From Niastella sp. (GTDB taxonomy: Bacteria > Bacteroidota > Bacteroidia > Chitinophagales > Chitinophagaceae): a stretch of DNA of 37,327 nt. The position numbers and the translations under genes were made by a program. The first letter of the stretch is position 1; every line of letters starts with the position of its first letter. The notes beneath the pieces were generated by a model. That model worked only from the letters and a program-made list of their open reading frames with translations. It was not told the origin of the DNA and did no database searches. The stretch spans positions 1-37,327 of the forward strand of contig JAGIBF010000080.1 of NCBI GenBank assembly GCA_017744515.1. Reading direction: 5' to 3'. Shown in pieces: positions 16,279 through 26,191 of this stretch.

Positions 16279-19065
16279 TCAGAAGATGAACAATCCATTT
16301 CTACCGAAATTCCTTTGGCCGCCAGCTGGTGCTCCAAAGCTGCGGATGTTGTAAGTGAAGGTGAGCAGGAAGTAACGGCGCAGGATGGTTGTTTGATTAT
16401 CCTGTATATAGTTTTCACGGGTTACGCGGCTAACGCTGATATTCTGGTTGAGCAGATCGTATACGGATAACTTAAGTTGTCCTTTGTCATCTTTCAGGAA
16501 CATATAATTGAGACCTGCATTCCAGCGTACATTGCTTTTGCGAACGCCCGGCGCTGTTTGTGGATTATATATGTAGTCAATGGAGCTTTCCCATACGAAA
16601 TGTTTAGGTAGTCGTACGATCACTTCAGAGGTAGAAGTGTGCGTGATCACTTCGAGATCGGGATATACGTCGCTTTCATACACGCTCCTGTTCCAGCCGA
16701 TGGAGTGACGCTGCGTCAACTCCAATTTATCTTTCATGTTGAAGGAGCCGCTGATAGTAGGTGTCGAGCGCCAGTTCTTCACTTCGCTGCGGTTGTTGTT
16801 TACGATCACCAGGCTGCGGTTAAATTCTGTATAAACACTTCCCCGTATGGAAAGCTGCCAGTTACTTTTGAACTTGAATTGCTTACTTACATTGACGTTG
16901 CCCGAAAACCGCCAGATGCCATCTGCATTGATAGGACGGGTTATTTGAACGCCTTTGTCATCTACACTCCGTTCCCTGATCACAGCATCCTTGTCGATGC
17001 TGCCATTGAGGTAAACGAAGAGGCTTACGTTGTTTTTTGTATTGAATTTGTTGTAGTTGAGGTTGATGTTGTGTGATTGTGTAGGCACCAGTGAGGGGTT
17101 ACCCAACTGTTGGTACAGTGTATTGGTATTGTCAACTACCGGCTGGAGGTCGGTAGCCTGTGGCTCCCGCACATTTACACTGTAGTTGAAAAACCATTCT
17201 TTAACAGATACGGTTAGGGCCGGCATTACGTAGTTGAAGTTCTGGTTGATAGTAGGGTTTTTGGCGAATTCATTGTCAATATCCAATGTCTGAAAAGTAA
17301 CGCCGGGTCTGATAGTCCATTTTTTAATGATCCAGTTTAGTGCGCTGGTAAATGATCCGCGTGAACCACTACGTTTTACACCATTTGACAGAGAAGGGTT
17401 TATAATCGTATAATCTTCGCCCGAAATGTCTTTGTTATAAGTATTCAATTCATCGTTGTCCTTGAAATACTCTCCATTGGCCGAAAGCCGTAGTCCCAAT
17501 GTTTTGGTCAATGGCTCATTGTAATTGGCTGAAAGGCTGACCCGGAAGTTATCGGCATCACGGTCGCGCAGCTGGTTCAATACACGCTTTGAAGCGGGGG
17601 CTTTGTAAAAGGTGTCGGTGATATCGTTGAACTGATCGTTGCTGGCATTGTAGATGTTGAACCCATGGTTGATATTCAGCGTTCTTTCCTTTTTACGGAA
17701 GGTGCGGTTGTAGAATATGTTGTGTGAGTAGCCAATATCGTTGCCCTGTACATGCTGTCTGTTATTGCTTTCGTTGAGCAAGGCGGCATAATTACTACCG
17801 GAAGAGGAGGCTAATAACCGGTCGGATAAGTTTTTCTTAAGTGATAGCTGTGGTGTAAAACGCAAATTAGAAAAGGAGTCTAATTTCCACCGTAGAGCAC
17901 CTCCAATGCGGTGGGTATATTCGTCTGATTCCTGCTGTGTGAGATTACGGGTGGTGAGTGAGGTATCCTGGAAAAACTGTTGTGTGTTGCTAAGTTGATC
18001 GAACCGGTTATTGTTCTGTCCATAAAAGTATTGCAGGTTGAGCGTTACTTTTTTACCGAATTCGTTATTGATATTGATGCCACCTCCGGTGCTGCGGGTA
18101 ATGCCCTGCCCCATCCCACCAAATGATACACCATTGAGTGAGAAACCTCCATCAGAATTGATGGCTACAGAGTTTACCCCACTGCGCTGAAAGCCGCCGG
18201 TCGACATCACATCACCGAGACCAAACCCGGCCCTGTTGAGGTTGTTGCTGAAACCCAATACGCTTACCTGCAGGGTATCGCGGAACATATTAAGTATCGC
18301 TCCAGCTTCATACCGGTCATCTGTACCGCCACCGGCATAGGCTTTGCCAAACCATCCCTGCTTAATGCTTTTCTTTAGCTTCAGGTTGATCACTTGTCCC
18401 AGTTGCGCCCTGTTGATGTTGGGGTCCTGGTCGAGCTGTTCTTTATCATCTACCACTTGTACTTTATCGATAATATTGGCAGGCAGGTTGCGGGTGGCTA
18501 CTTTGGGATCACCGCCAAAAAAGTCTTTGCCATCTACGAGGATACGGTTTACTGCACGGCCATTGACGGTGATGTTGCCGCTATTGTCTATATCCACTCC
18601 AGGCAGTTTTTTCAGCAGGTCTTCCACAAGGGCTGTAGGCAGCGTTTTAAAGGCTGTAGCGTTGAATTCTATGGTATCTTTTTTTACACTTATTGGTGGC
18701 CGTTCGGCTGTGACCAGTACTTCTTCCAGCGATTGGGCATCATGATACATTTTAAAAGTGCCCAGATCGAGCTGCGATTGGGCAGCTGTAAGTTCAAATT
18801 CCTTTCGGATGACCCGGTAACCGGAAAAAGAGATTACCACCCGACAGGGCACATCGAGGGGCAGGCCGGGCACCTTGAACTCCCCCTGTGGGTCGCTCAG
18901 GCGATAGGTAATAATAGCCGTGTCTTTGGCTTTGAAAACGGTAACGGTAGCCAGGGCCAGGTTTTGTTTGCCGGTGGAGTCTACCAGCTTTCCTTTGATG
19001 GATCCCTGGGCCATTGATGCCAGTGCTACGGTAAGGGAACAGAGTGTGAGTAAAATATATCTCAT
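16279..19065 (-). CDS. Outer-membrane beta-barrel protein, SusC/TonB-receptor-like, copy A
   Basis: 928 aa from ATG 19065. This start gives a clean signal peptide (MRYILLTLCSLTVALASMAQ); the longer frame to 19116 overlaps an operator-like site and is rejected. After the signal come a carboxypeptidase-regulatory-like domain (about 22-105; KLVDSTGKQNLALATVTV), a plug-like region (DTIEFNATAFKTLPTALVEDLLKKLPGVDID, DGKDFFGGDPKVATRNLP) and a barrel of about 650 residues rich in alternating aromatic strands. The C-terminus ends in Phe, as usual for barrel insertion. No SusD partner is near, so it probably does not belong to a classical polysaccharide locus. A paralogue is directly upstream on the same strand. 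Confidence 0.9.
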   Translation of the reverse strand: MRYILLTLCSLTVALASMAQGSIKGKLVDSTGKQNLALATVTVFKAKDTAIITYRLSDPQGEFKVPGLPLDVPCRVVISFSGYRVIRKEFELTAAQSQLDLGTFKMYHDAQSLEEVLVTAERPPISVKKDTIEFNATAFKTLPTALVEDLLKKLPGVDIDNSGNITVNGRAVNRILVDGKDFFGGDPKVATRNLPANIIDKVQVVDDKEQLDQDPNINRAQLGQVINLKLKKSIKQGWFGKAYAGGGTDDRYEAGAILNMFRDTLQVSVLGFSNNLNRAGFGLGDVMSTGGFQRSGVNSVAINSDGGFSLNGVSFGGMGQGITRSTGGGININNEFGKKVTLNLQYFYGQNNNRFDQLSNTQQFFQDTSLTTRNLTQQESDEYTHRIGGALRWKLDSFSNLRFTPQLSLKKNLSDRLLASSSGSNYAALLNESNNRQHVQGNDIGYSHNIFYNRTFRKKERTLNINHGFNIYNASNDQFNDITDTFYKAPASKRVLNQLRDRDADNFRVSLSANYNEPLTKTLGLRLSANGEYFKDNDELNTYNKDISGEDYTIINPSLSNGVKRSGSRGSFTSALNWIIKKWTIRPGVTFQTLDIDNEFAKNPTINQNFNYVMPALTVSVKEWFFNYSVNVREPQATDLQPVVDNTNTLYQQLGNPSLVPTQSHNINLNYNKFNTKNNVSLFVYLNGSIDKDAVIRERSVDDKGVQITRPINADGIWRFSGNVNVSKQFKFKSNWQLSIRGSVYTEFNRSLVIVNNNRSEVKNWRSTPTISGSFNMKDKLELTQRHSIGWNRSVYESDVYPDLEVITHTSTSEVIVRLPKHFVWESSIDYIYNPQTAPGVRKSNVRWNAGLNYMFLKDDKGQLKLSVYDLLNQNISVSRVTRENYIQDNQTTILRRYFLLTFTYNIRSFGAPAGGQRNFGRNGLFIF

Positions 19066-19075
19066 AAGGTGTTTG

Positions 19076-19111
19076 TTACGAAGTTTCCGTAATATTACGA
19101 AGTATTCGTAA
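19076..19111 (-). promoter_or_regulatory. Tandem 17-bp palindromic operator before outer-membrane protein A
   Basis: Two adjacent 17-mers: TTACGAAGTTTCCGTAA (19076-19092) and TTACGAAGTATTCGTAA (19095-19111). The second has perfect 7-bp arms; the first has 5-bp arms (TTACG/CGTAA) plus one further pair. Their centres are 19 bases apart, so bound dimers would sit nearly on the same helix face. They lie 10-46 bases before the start codon. A weak TAnnTTTG-like element (TAGCCTTG, 19118-19125 on minus) is just upstream, placing the sites downstream of the promoter, as for a repressor. The regulator is unknown. Confidence 0.6.
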
Positions 19112-19276
19112 ATCATTCAAGGCTAATCTGTAAAAGAGGATTAAAAGTTTTGTTAAAGCGCCAAAATGAAGGATAAGCGGCCAGACAGATATAGGTCATC
19201 CCTGCTCCATCCTTGCAGGTTAAAGCGCACTTTATGCATGGTTGGTGCAAGGATCAGGCGGAGGTGGGAGGCCGTT

Positions 19277-21979
19277 TTACCTGGCAAACCGCTTTAGGTT
19301 ATAAATAAAGCTCAGGAGGAAATATTGCTGCAGCACCTGTACCTGGGTGTCTTCAATATAGGTAGGCGTAATGGAGCGGTAGATGCTGGTATTCTGTTTC
19401 AAAACGTCGTAGACCGAGAGGCGCAGGAGCGACTGCCTGTTCTTGAACAGCTGGTAGTTGACGGCCATGTTCCACATAGTAACGCCTTTGGGAAAGCCGG
19501 GGGCTGTGCGGCTATTATAATTGTATTGCAGGTTGTTTTCCAGGATCAGCCGTTTGGGCCAGTTGAAAAACACATTCATCGTAAGGTTTTTGGTAATGTT
19601 TTCTGTTTGCTGTGTTTGTCGAATGGAATACCGGCTGTCGTTATATCTTATTACAAATGTGGGCATGAGGGTGATCAGCTCTTTAAATGTATAGCTAAGG
19701 CCGATGCGTTGAGACAGGCTATAGGTTTTGGTAATGTTCTCTATTTTATTGGAGAAGGAAACATTCCTGTTGAAATAGCCATTGTTGCCGAACGTAAGGC
19801 GCAATGACCAGTCTTTTTTCTTCCAGCTACGGCTGAAGTTGAGGTTGTAAGAAACGTTGTAATTACCATTCGAATTGATCGGCCTGCTTATTTGTACGCT
19901 ATCGAACCAGGTTTCATATACGATCTGGTTGCTTATTATGCCAAAGCCCAGGCCTGCATTCCAGTATGTTTTGCTATCGTATTGCTGCAGGTTAATGTTC
20001 ACGTTGTGGAAGAAGGAAGGCTTCAGGTCGGGGTTGCCCAGCCTGATGTATAGTGTATTGCTGTTGTCGGGAACAGGTTGCAGTTGGTCAATGGACGGCT
20101 GTTGGCTGCGTCCATTGTAATTGAGGTTGATATTGCCCGTTTTGCTGAACCGGTATCCTACATTGGCTGAAGGGAAGATGTTGGTGTAGTGTTGCGCCAG
20201 GTTGTTCTTTTGTTGTGCCGAAACGTTTTCCTGTTCCAGCCATTGTATGCCGGCGCCAATATTGGCATTGATTTTTTCAGTGCTATACATGACCGATAGG
20301 TTGGGCGCATGTGCCAGGTGCCGGTTACGGAAGTCATTGCTGAAAGTGCTGTCGAAAAGATCGTATTGCCCCGTAAGCGGGCTATACTGGTTGGTGATCT
20401 TATCTGTGTTGCCCTTGCCACTGGTATAGCTATACCGGAATATCATGCTTAGTGGCTTGGAGATTGGTTCAGTCCAGGAGGCTGAAAGCGTGATCAGGTA
20501 GTTGTTGCCCGTTGTATTGCTCTGTTGATCGAGGCTGTCTTCTGTATTGCTGCCGTCGGGCTTGAAAAAAACGGTGTTGCCTTTATTGGTGTCGAAGGCC
20601 TTGCGGTTGGTGGTATTATAGTTCATGTTCAGGGTAAAGCCCCTGCCTTGCTTGTTCATACGACGGCCGAAGAATGCTTCAATGCCGGTGTTGTTATCTT
20701 TTGAATTACCGGTAAACAGGTTGGTGGCGGTATTAATAGGAATGCCTTTGGTGCTGGTCGAGGTAGCGTCGTTGCCGGTAGCTGATGTTGACAAAGATGA
20801 GTTGAGAAAAGCATTTACATACACATCGGTCATGCTGTCGGGCTTATAATCAATATTGAGGTGTACGCGGTGGGCGTTGTTTTCATTGGCGGTGCGGGTG
20901 GCAGAGTTGTAGAAAAAGGTAGTATCGGGCAATATATTCTGCCTGCGTGCAGTGGTGGAGTTGATCATATAACTGTTGTTATAGAAATAACTGCCATTCA
21001 TCCGTAGCTTTTTGGTGAACTCATTGCTGAAGTTGAGGCCGGCTGCTTTGGTTTCGGTGATGCCGCTGCCGCCCCCACCAAGGCTGCTGGTGGGCTTGCC
21101 CATGGAAAAGTCGCCGCCGGAAAAACTCTGGCGGTTGGTATTGTTGGCATAACCAATAAAATTCAGTTGCAGCGGGCCATTGAAGTAATTGAGGCTGGCG
21201 CCTGACTCATATCGCTTGTCGGTTCCGTACCCGGCGCTGGCGCGGCCAAACACTCCTTTCTTCTTATCTTTCTTTAGTGTAAGGTTAATGGCTTTGTCTT
21301 CATTGCCGGTAGTGGTTTTATTGAACTGGGCTTCGCGGGTTTTGTAGTCGACCACCTGTATCTTATCAATAATGTCCCGCGGCAGGTTTTTGGAGGTGAT
21401 CTTAAAGTCGCTGCCGAAAAAGTCCTTTCCGTCTACTGTGATCTTGGATACCTTTTTGCCGTTGATGGTAATATTGCCTTCGGCATCCACTTCTACGCCG
21501 GGCAGTTGCTTCAGGAGGTCTTCTACTACACCGTTGACCGGTGTTTTAAAGGAGCCTGCATTGAATTCAACGGTATCTTTTTTGATCATAACGGGCGGCC
21601 GCTGCGCCGATACCACTACCTCTTCCATTTCGGAAAAGGTTTTCCGCAACTCGACCGTATTGATGATCAGTTCTTTGGTTTCGGGCGAAATGATGAATTC
21701 CTGGACAAAGCTGCTGAGACCACTGTAGGAAACCATTACGCGACAGGGTTTTGCCTGGGGTATTTCTTTTACCAGGAACTCTCCTTTTTTGTTGGTAATA
21801 GCATAGGTGATAAGTGAAGAATCGGCGGCGAGAAAGACCGAAACGGTGGCTGCTTCTACTGGCTGGCGGCTGGCAGAATCAATGACCGTACCTTTGAGCG
21901 TGGCATAACGGGTACGTTGTGCCTGAACATCGGCAAATAGGAATAAGGTTAACAAAATAAGTCCTGCAATAGAACGCAT
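19277..21979 (-). CDS. Outer-membrane beta-barrel protein, SusC/TonB-receptor-like, copy B
   Basis: 900 aa from ATG 21979, signal peptide MRSIAGLILLTLFLFADVQAQ. Same layout as copy A: carboxypeptidase-regulatory-like domain (about 25-110), plug-like region with VKKDTVEFNAG-type and DGKDFFGSDFKITSKNLPRDII segments, then the barrel, ending NLKRFAR. The two share many plug and barrel motifs (QLGNPSL/RLGNPDL; LNLNYN-type strands), so they arose by duplication and diverged. They are separated by 211 bases, with no strong terminator between, but only copy A carries the tandem palindrome, so they may be regulated separately. Ligand unknown; no SusD nearby. Confidence 0.9.
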   Translation of the reverse strand: MRSIAGLILLTLFLFADVQAQRTRYATLKGTVIDSASRQPVEAATVSVFLAADSSLITYAITNKKGEFLVKEIPQAKPCRVMVSYSGLSSFVQEFIISPETKELIINTVELRKTFSEMEEVVVSAQRPPVMIKKDTVEFNAGSFKTPVNGVVEDLLKQLPGVEVDAEGNITINGKKVSKITVDGKDFFGSDFKITSKNLPRDIIDKIQVVDYKTREAQFNKTTTGNEDKAINLTLKKDKKKGVFGRASAGYGTDKRYESGASLNYFNGPLQLNFIGYANNTNRQSFSGGDFSMGKPTSSLGGGGSGITETKAAGLNFSNEFTKKLRMNGSYFYNNSYMINSTTARRQNILPDTTFFYNSATRTANENNAHRVHLNIDYKPDSMTDVYVNAFLNSSLSTSATGNDATSTSTKGIPINTATNLFTGNSKDNNTGIEAFFGRRMNKQGRGFTLNMNYNTTNRKAFDTNKGNTVFFKPDGSNTEDSLDQQSNTTGNNYLITLSASWTEPISKPLSMIFRYSYTSGKGNTDKITNQYSPLTGQYDLFDSTFSNDFRNRHLAHAPNLSVMYSTEKINANIGAGIQWLEQENVSAQQKNNLAQHYTNIFPSANVGYRFSKTGNINLNYNGRSQQPSIDQLQPVPDNSNTLYIRLGNPDLKPSFFHNVNINLQQYDSKTYWNAGLGFGIISNQIVYETWFDSVQISRPINSNGNYNVSYNLNFSRSWKKKDWSLRLTFGNNGYFNRNVSFSNKIENITKTYSLSQRIGLSYTFKELITLMPTFVIRYNDSRYSIRQTQQTENITKNLTMNVFFNWPKRLILENNLQYNYNSRTAPGFPKGVTMWNMAVNYQLFKNRQSLLRLSVYDVLKQNTSIYRSITPTYIEDTQVQVLQQYFLLSFIYNLKRFAR

Positions 21980-22039
21980 AATTCTATCGGATAAGATTGG
22001 TTCTTTTGCAATTGAGGACCTACCCTAAAAGTACTCATT

Positions 22040-22366
22040 TTGGCAGAACAGGACAACATAATCCTGGTACAACAGGAGTTATCGGCGGAATTTAACATTC
22101 GGCTGATTCCCAGCTATGCAAGCTGGATGGCGGAGCTGGCGGCGGCCGTTAACCGGCTTATACAAACGGATTTTACGGGACTGGTGAATATCCTGTACCG
22201 GTTGGATGTGAGCGAAGCCCGTTTGAAGCAGGTCCTGGCGGAGCAGCCGGGGGCCAATGCGGGTGAACTGATTGCCACCCTGATGGTAGAGCGCCACCTG
22301 GAAAAGATAAGGACGCGGGCCCTGTTCAGGAAGCAGGATGATATCCCCGATGACGAAAAATGGTGA
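22040..22366 (+). CDS. Small conserved protein ahead of a GNAT-like gene
   Basis: 108 aa, starting at TTG 22040 (MAEQDNIILVQQEL). A mostly helical, acidic soluble protein with no signal or TM. It contains FTGLVNILYRLDVSEARLKQVL and VERHLEKIRTRALFR. The pattern resembles a small Bacteroidota protein usually found beside this GNAT-like gene, but I cannot name a function. It ends 21 bases before the next ATG, implying one transcript. The start codon is uncertain because no ATG fits well upstream. Confidence 0.65.
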   Translation: MAEQDNIILVQQELSAEFNIRLIPSYASWMAELAAAVNRLIQTDFTGLVNILYRLDVSEARLKQVLAEQPGANAGELIATLMVERHLEKIRTRALFRKQDDIPDDEKW

Positions 22367-22387
22367 ATAATTTCTTAAGTTCGCCCA

Positions 22388-23509
22388 ATGAACGTGATTG
22401 AGGTTAGCAACACTCGTACAGCACGCCAATTCATTGATTTTCCTAAAAAGCTTTATAAAGACGATCCCAACTGGATCAGTCCACTGGACAATGATGTAGA
22501 GGCTGTTTTTGATCCTTTGCACAATGTTTTTTTCGAACATGGCATTTGTACGCGCTGGTTATTGACAAATGATAGTGGCGGGATCATTGGCCGTATTGCT
22601 GCTTTCATCAACTACGAGAAGGCCAACAAGCACCCCCAACCCACGGGTGGTGTTGGTTTTTTTGATTGCATCAATGATATAAAAGCAGCTTATTTATTAT
22701 TCGATACCGCCAAAGCCTGGCTACAGGCTCACGGAATGCGGGCAATGGAAGGTCCCATTAACTTTGGGGAGAACGATAAGTTCTGGGGGTTGCTGGTGGA
22801 TGGCTTCAAACCACCCAGCCTGGGTATGAACTACAATCCTCCGTATTACCAGGCATTCTTTGAATCATACGGATTTGAAAAGTCGTACGACCAGCTTACG
22901 AACTTCCTGGATATTACGGTTCCTTTTACAGAGCGGTTTACCAAGATAGCCGACTGGGTGATGAAGAAGCCCGGGTACTCATTCCGTTATTTCGATAAAA
23001 AGGACTTTGTTAAGTATGCTGAAGATTTCCGGGAGATCTACAACGATGCCTGGAGCACTTTCGACAACTTTACGCCTATAGAAATGGGTGTTATCAAAGA
23101 GTCATTTCGCCAGATGAAGGCGATCATGGACGAAAGGATCATATGGTTTGCTTACTATAAAGACGAACCTATCGGTTTTGTATTGTGCCTGCCCGATATC
23201 AACCAGGTGCTGAAGCATGTAAATGGAAAATTAAATCTCTGGGGTAAGTTGAAGTTCCTATGGTACAAAAAGACCACCACCATCGACCGGCTGCGTATTA
23301 TTATTATGGGTTGTAAAAAGAAATACCAAAACCACGGCATAGAGTCTGCGCTTGTGCGTACCCTGCAATTGGAAGTGGTGCCGCGTGGAACGGTGAAGGG
23401 TGTAGAGTTGGCCTGGGTGGGTGATTTCAATGACAAAATGCTGGCCATACATGCTGCTACCGGCGCCAAACTGGACAAGCTGCACAGGACTTATGTGAAA
23501 GTATTCTGA
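22388..23509 (+). CDS. GNAT-fold acyltransferase-like protein
   Basis: 373 aa, soluble. It begins MNVIEVSNTRTARQFIDFPKKLYKDDPNWISPL, a common opening of a Bacteroidota protein family with a GNAT fold. ALVRTLQLEVVPRGTVKGVELAWVGDFNDKMLAIHAATGAKLDKLHRTYV is the C-terminal GNAT part, with NDKMLAIHAATGA near the acetyl-CoA region. The substrate is unknown. It could act on a small molecule or a peptidyl amine. It is convergent with the GH9 gene downstream, with a short gap that carries a weak inverted repeat. Confidence 0.8.
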   Translation: MNVIEVSNTRTARQFIDFPKKLYKDDPNWISPLDNDVEAVFDPLHNVFFEHGICTRWLLTNDSGGIIGRIAAFINYEKANKHPQPTGGVGFFDCINDIKAAYLLFDTAKAWLQAHGMRAMEGPINFGENDKFWGLLVDGFKPPSLGMNYNPPYYQAFFESYGFEKSYDQLTNFLDITVPFTERFTKIADWVMKKPGYSFRYFDKKDFVKYAEDFREIYNDAWSTFDNFTPIEMGVIKESFRQMKAIMDERIIWFAYYKDEPIGFVLCLPDINQVLKHVNGKLNLWGKLKFLWYKKTTTIDRLRIIIMGCKKKYQNHGIESALVRTLQLEVVPRGTVKGVELAWVGDFNDKMLAIHAATGAKLDKLHRTYVKVF

Positions 23510-23539
23510 TCACATCCTCTCTTCAAAAATATCTTCTGA

Positions 23540-23570
23540 GGCGTCTTTTCATGTGGGTTAGCGAGACGCC
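23540..23570 (-). terminator. Weak hairpin at the GH9 gene end
   Basis: GGCGTCT and AGACGCC (7 pairs, 17-base loop) overlap the last GH9 codons and stop. On the minus strand an AT-rich tract follows a few bases later. It is a low-confidence terminator. Confidence 0.35.
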
Positions 23571-26179
23571 AGTAACTGATCTATGCGCACCATAGCGTAA
23601 CCAGCTTTTTTAAGGTATTGGATCAGCTCTTCAAGGCGGTTGTACAACTTGTCGGTGCGTTGAGCGCCCGTGCCAATGTGCAGCAGGAGAATAAAGCCGT
23701 TAAAAGCGGAAGGGGACTGCTGCCCATAGGAGTAAATGGACTGTAATATGTTATCGGAGCTGCGGTAATTTTTTAGGTCGGGCGTAGTATAATCTGCATG
23801 GCTGATGGTGCCCGGCGTATAATTAATCAGCTGAATGCCTTGCTGCCTTGTCCATGAAACGATGGAATCGTTGTACCATTCATAAGGTGGAAGAAAAAAA
23901 GGAGCGTCTGTTGCAGCGATGCCAAAGGCGTTCATAGCGGTATAGTTGTTGCGAAGATCGGTATCGAATTGCTGCCGGGTTATCAATAGGCTGTCGCGCC
24001 GTTTCCAATCACAATACAACAGGTGCTGGTCGCTATGTGCACCCAGATAATGACCGTCCTGCTTAAGCTGCCTGATGGTGGCAGCGAAGGCTGGCTCCCG
24101 GTAAAAACGACCGGTGAAGAAGAATGAGGCTCTAATGCCTTCCTGTTGCAGCGTGCGCGCAATAGTATTGCCTCCATCACCAAATTCATCGCCTGTAAAA
24201 ACAAGCGCCAACTGTTTATTGGTCGTGTCTCCACGGGTAATAGCCCGGTTTTGCGGTTTGGTATTTCGCAGCAATGGCGTAAGCTGTCCTGTAGTCTTAT
24301 TGGGAACGGAGTAGCCTTTCGGCTTTACTTTTTTTTTACCGGATTTGTTGTTCCCGGCAGGGGTGGAGATACGATTCTGTTCTTTGGCTGCCAGCAGGTA
24401 GATAAGAGAAGCTGTGCCATCCATGGTAGGTTCATTGGTGCTGTAATCGCCGTAATCGTCGTGGTATACTACCAGATTGCTTTGGAAGGCTGCATATTCA
24501 TCCGGCTGATAGAGCGTAATGCCGATGAGGTTCTTATAAATGTTTCCGTATACGGGCCCATCCACCAGTCCACCGTCTATGGGATATTGCTTCAGGTGAG
24601 TAAATGCTGAGTGGGGATCGGATGGGGTGTCACCTTTTGCAGGAAGCCCGTACACCATGCTGGTGCCCCAGGGATTGCAGCCGAAGAGCCAGTCGAAATT
24701 GGCTTGTTCCAAATCAAGGTATTTTTCGTCGCCGGTGAGTGCGCGGTACCAATAACATTGAATGGTAAAAGAAGTAGTCAGGTTGTTGCTGCACCAGATA
24801 AAAGGAACGCCCCTGTAAAAGGCATTGCTTTTCGCTTTCTGCCACACTTTTTCGATGCCTTGCTGGTAATACTCAATGATCTCCCGTTTGGCTCTTCCTT
24901 CCAGTTGTTTGGCCAGTTCATAATGGCCAAGGTTGATGAAAGGATACCATTGATAATGGCGGGCTGTATCTCCGCCCAGCCAGGGTGTGATCTTTTCCAC
25001 CCTGGCATATTGAGTAGCATCTTTCAGAATAGTTGGGTCAGGCGTTCCACCCATTGCCTGCTGCATGTTACTGAGACTGACCGCGGCAAGTTCCATATCA
25101 TCCGTCCAGTTATCTTCTTCATAGAAGTAAGGTGAACGGCCCGGCGCTGTTTGGCATACGCCTGGCTTTTGAAGGCCAAGCCGGTAGGCCGACTGTGCCC
25201 GTTGAAGCAAGATGGTCTTGTAGGTAGTATCTACCTGCGTAATGGTTTGAAATCCCAATGCAAAAGCACTGGCGAATTTGCCCGCCGTAGAAGCTACACC
25301 GGTAGCGCGGTTCTTATATTTCAATAAGCCTTGTGGCTGACCGGTAGCAAAATAAACCGGCCGCTCATAACCTTTGCCATAAAAGCTATCTTCTTTGGGA
25401 ATGCGCATGCCGGCATGGTCACGATCGTCGCCCAGTTGGTTGAACATCCAGTCTTCCCGGGGATGCATCTTCAACAGCCAATCCAGTCCCCATTTGGCTT
25501 CATCCAATATATCGGCCCGGTTGTTTTTTCCGATCAGTCCATTGGCCTGGTGCTCATCGCCAAACACTTCAGGAAAGTCGCGATAGGCTGCCAGCAAATG
25601 CCAGGTGGCATTGGCGGAGGTGGTAACGTATTGCAGGTAATCCGAGGCGTCGTGCCAGCCGCCTGATACATCGATGTGTGTACTATCGGGCATGGGGCCA
25701 TACATTGTATAGCCATCATGCGTGTGACAGGAGTCTTTCAAAAACGGGTTGAAGCCGCTTCGCTGCTGACGCATATAGCGCAGACAAAAATCCGCAGCAC
25801 CTTTGTATACATCTTCTCCAATGTTGAACTCGGGTGAAATGGCATCTCCTGCCTTTATGAAATAGCGTCCTGGCTTTTTAAGGCGTGAGAAGTTGATGCG
25901 ATAGGTTTGTTCAAAAGGACCATAGCCACCCATGGCAGGACCGGTATTCCCTTTCAGCACCGTGACACCCGTTGAAACCTCTATTACATAAAAAGAGGCG
26001 ATGATCTGATCGCGCTTGCTACACCAGATGGCCGTTTTATGTCCATCGGGCAAATAACCCAGCAGGTTGATGCGTATCCAGGCATCTGTTTCCCGGGGTG
26101 GTGGTGAAAAAGCCGTAAGCCCGCTGCTGATGACCAGCAGCAAGACAATACAAAAGGTTTTCAGGCAAGGCTTATGCAT
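23558..26179 (-). CDS. Secreted GH9 glycosidase fused to a NodB-type polysaccharide deacetylase
   Basis: 873 aa. Signal peptide (about 1-24), an N-terminal Ig-like cellulase domain (about 35-118), a GH9 barrel (about 125-600), a basic linker (about 605-655), and a NodB/CE4-like domain (about 656-870). GH9 residues: GGWHDASDY with Asp177/Asp180 and the acid Glu583 in TNEPTMDG. Deacetylase motifs: TGDEF (662-666) in place of TFDDG, HSDQH (715-719), LPPYEW (763-768) and LLLHIG (His834). GH9 includes endoglucanases and exo-beta-glucosaminidases. Fusion to a deacetylase suggests an N-acetylated amino-sugar substrate such as chitooligosaccharide; this is inference. It follows the serine hydrolase gene by 12 bases, so they form one operon. 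Confidence 0.9.
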   Translation of the reverse strand: MHKPCLKTFCIVLLLVISSGLTAFSPPPRETDAWIRINLLGYLPDGHKTAIWCSKRDQIIASFYVIEVSTGVTVLKGNTGPAMGGYGPFEQTYRINFSRLKKPGRYFIKAGDAISPEFNIGEDVYKGAADFCLRYMRQQRSGFNPFLKDSCHTHDGYTMYGPMPDSTHIDVSGGWHDASDYLQYVTTSANATWHLLAAYRDFPEVFGDEHQANGLIGKNNRADILDEAKWGLDWLLKMHPREDWMFNQLGDDRDHAGMRIPKEDSFYGKGYERPVYFATGQPQGLLKYKNRATGVASTAGKFASAFALGFQTITQVDTTYKTILLQRAQSAYRLGLQKPGVCQTAPGRSPYFYEEDNWTDDMELAAVSLSNMQQAMGGTPDPTILKDATQYARVEKITPWLGGDTARHYQWYPFINLGHYELAKQLEGRAKREIIEYYQQGIEKVWQKAKSNAFYRGVPFIWCSNNLTTSFTIQCYWYRALTGDEKYLDLEQANFDWLFGCNPWGTSMVYGLPAKGDTPSDPHSAFTHLKQYPIDGGLVDGPVYGNIYKNLIGITLYQPDEYAAFQSNLVVYHDDYGDYSTNEPTMDGTASLIYLLAAKEQNRISTPAGNNKSGKKKVKPKGYSVPNKTTGQLTPLLRNTKPQNRAITRGDTTNKQLALVFTGDEFGDGGNTIARTLQQEGIRASFFFTGRFYREPAFAATIRQLKQDGHYLGAHSDQHLLYCDWKRRDSLLITRQQFDTDLRNNYTAMNAFGIAATDAPFFLPPYEWYNDSIVSWTRQQGIQLINYTPGTISHADYTTPDLKNYRSSDNILQSIYSYGQQSPSAFNGFILLLHIGTGAQRTDKLYNRLEELIQYLKKAGYAMVRIDQLLASR

Positions 26180-26191
26180 GAGGTTGGTGCT

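Noticed and set aside
19066..19116. 17-residue N-terminal extension of outer-membrane protein A
   Set aside because: It would put coding sequence over the tandem palindromes and before a perfect signal peptide that starts at 19065.
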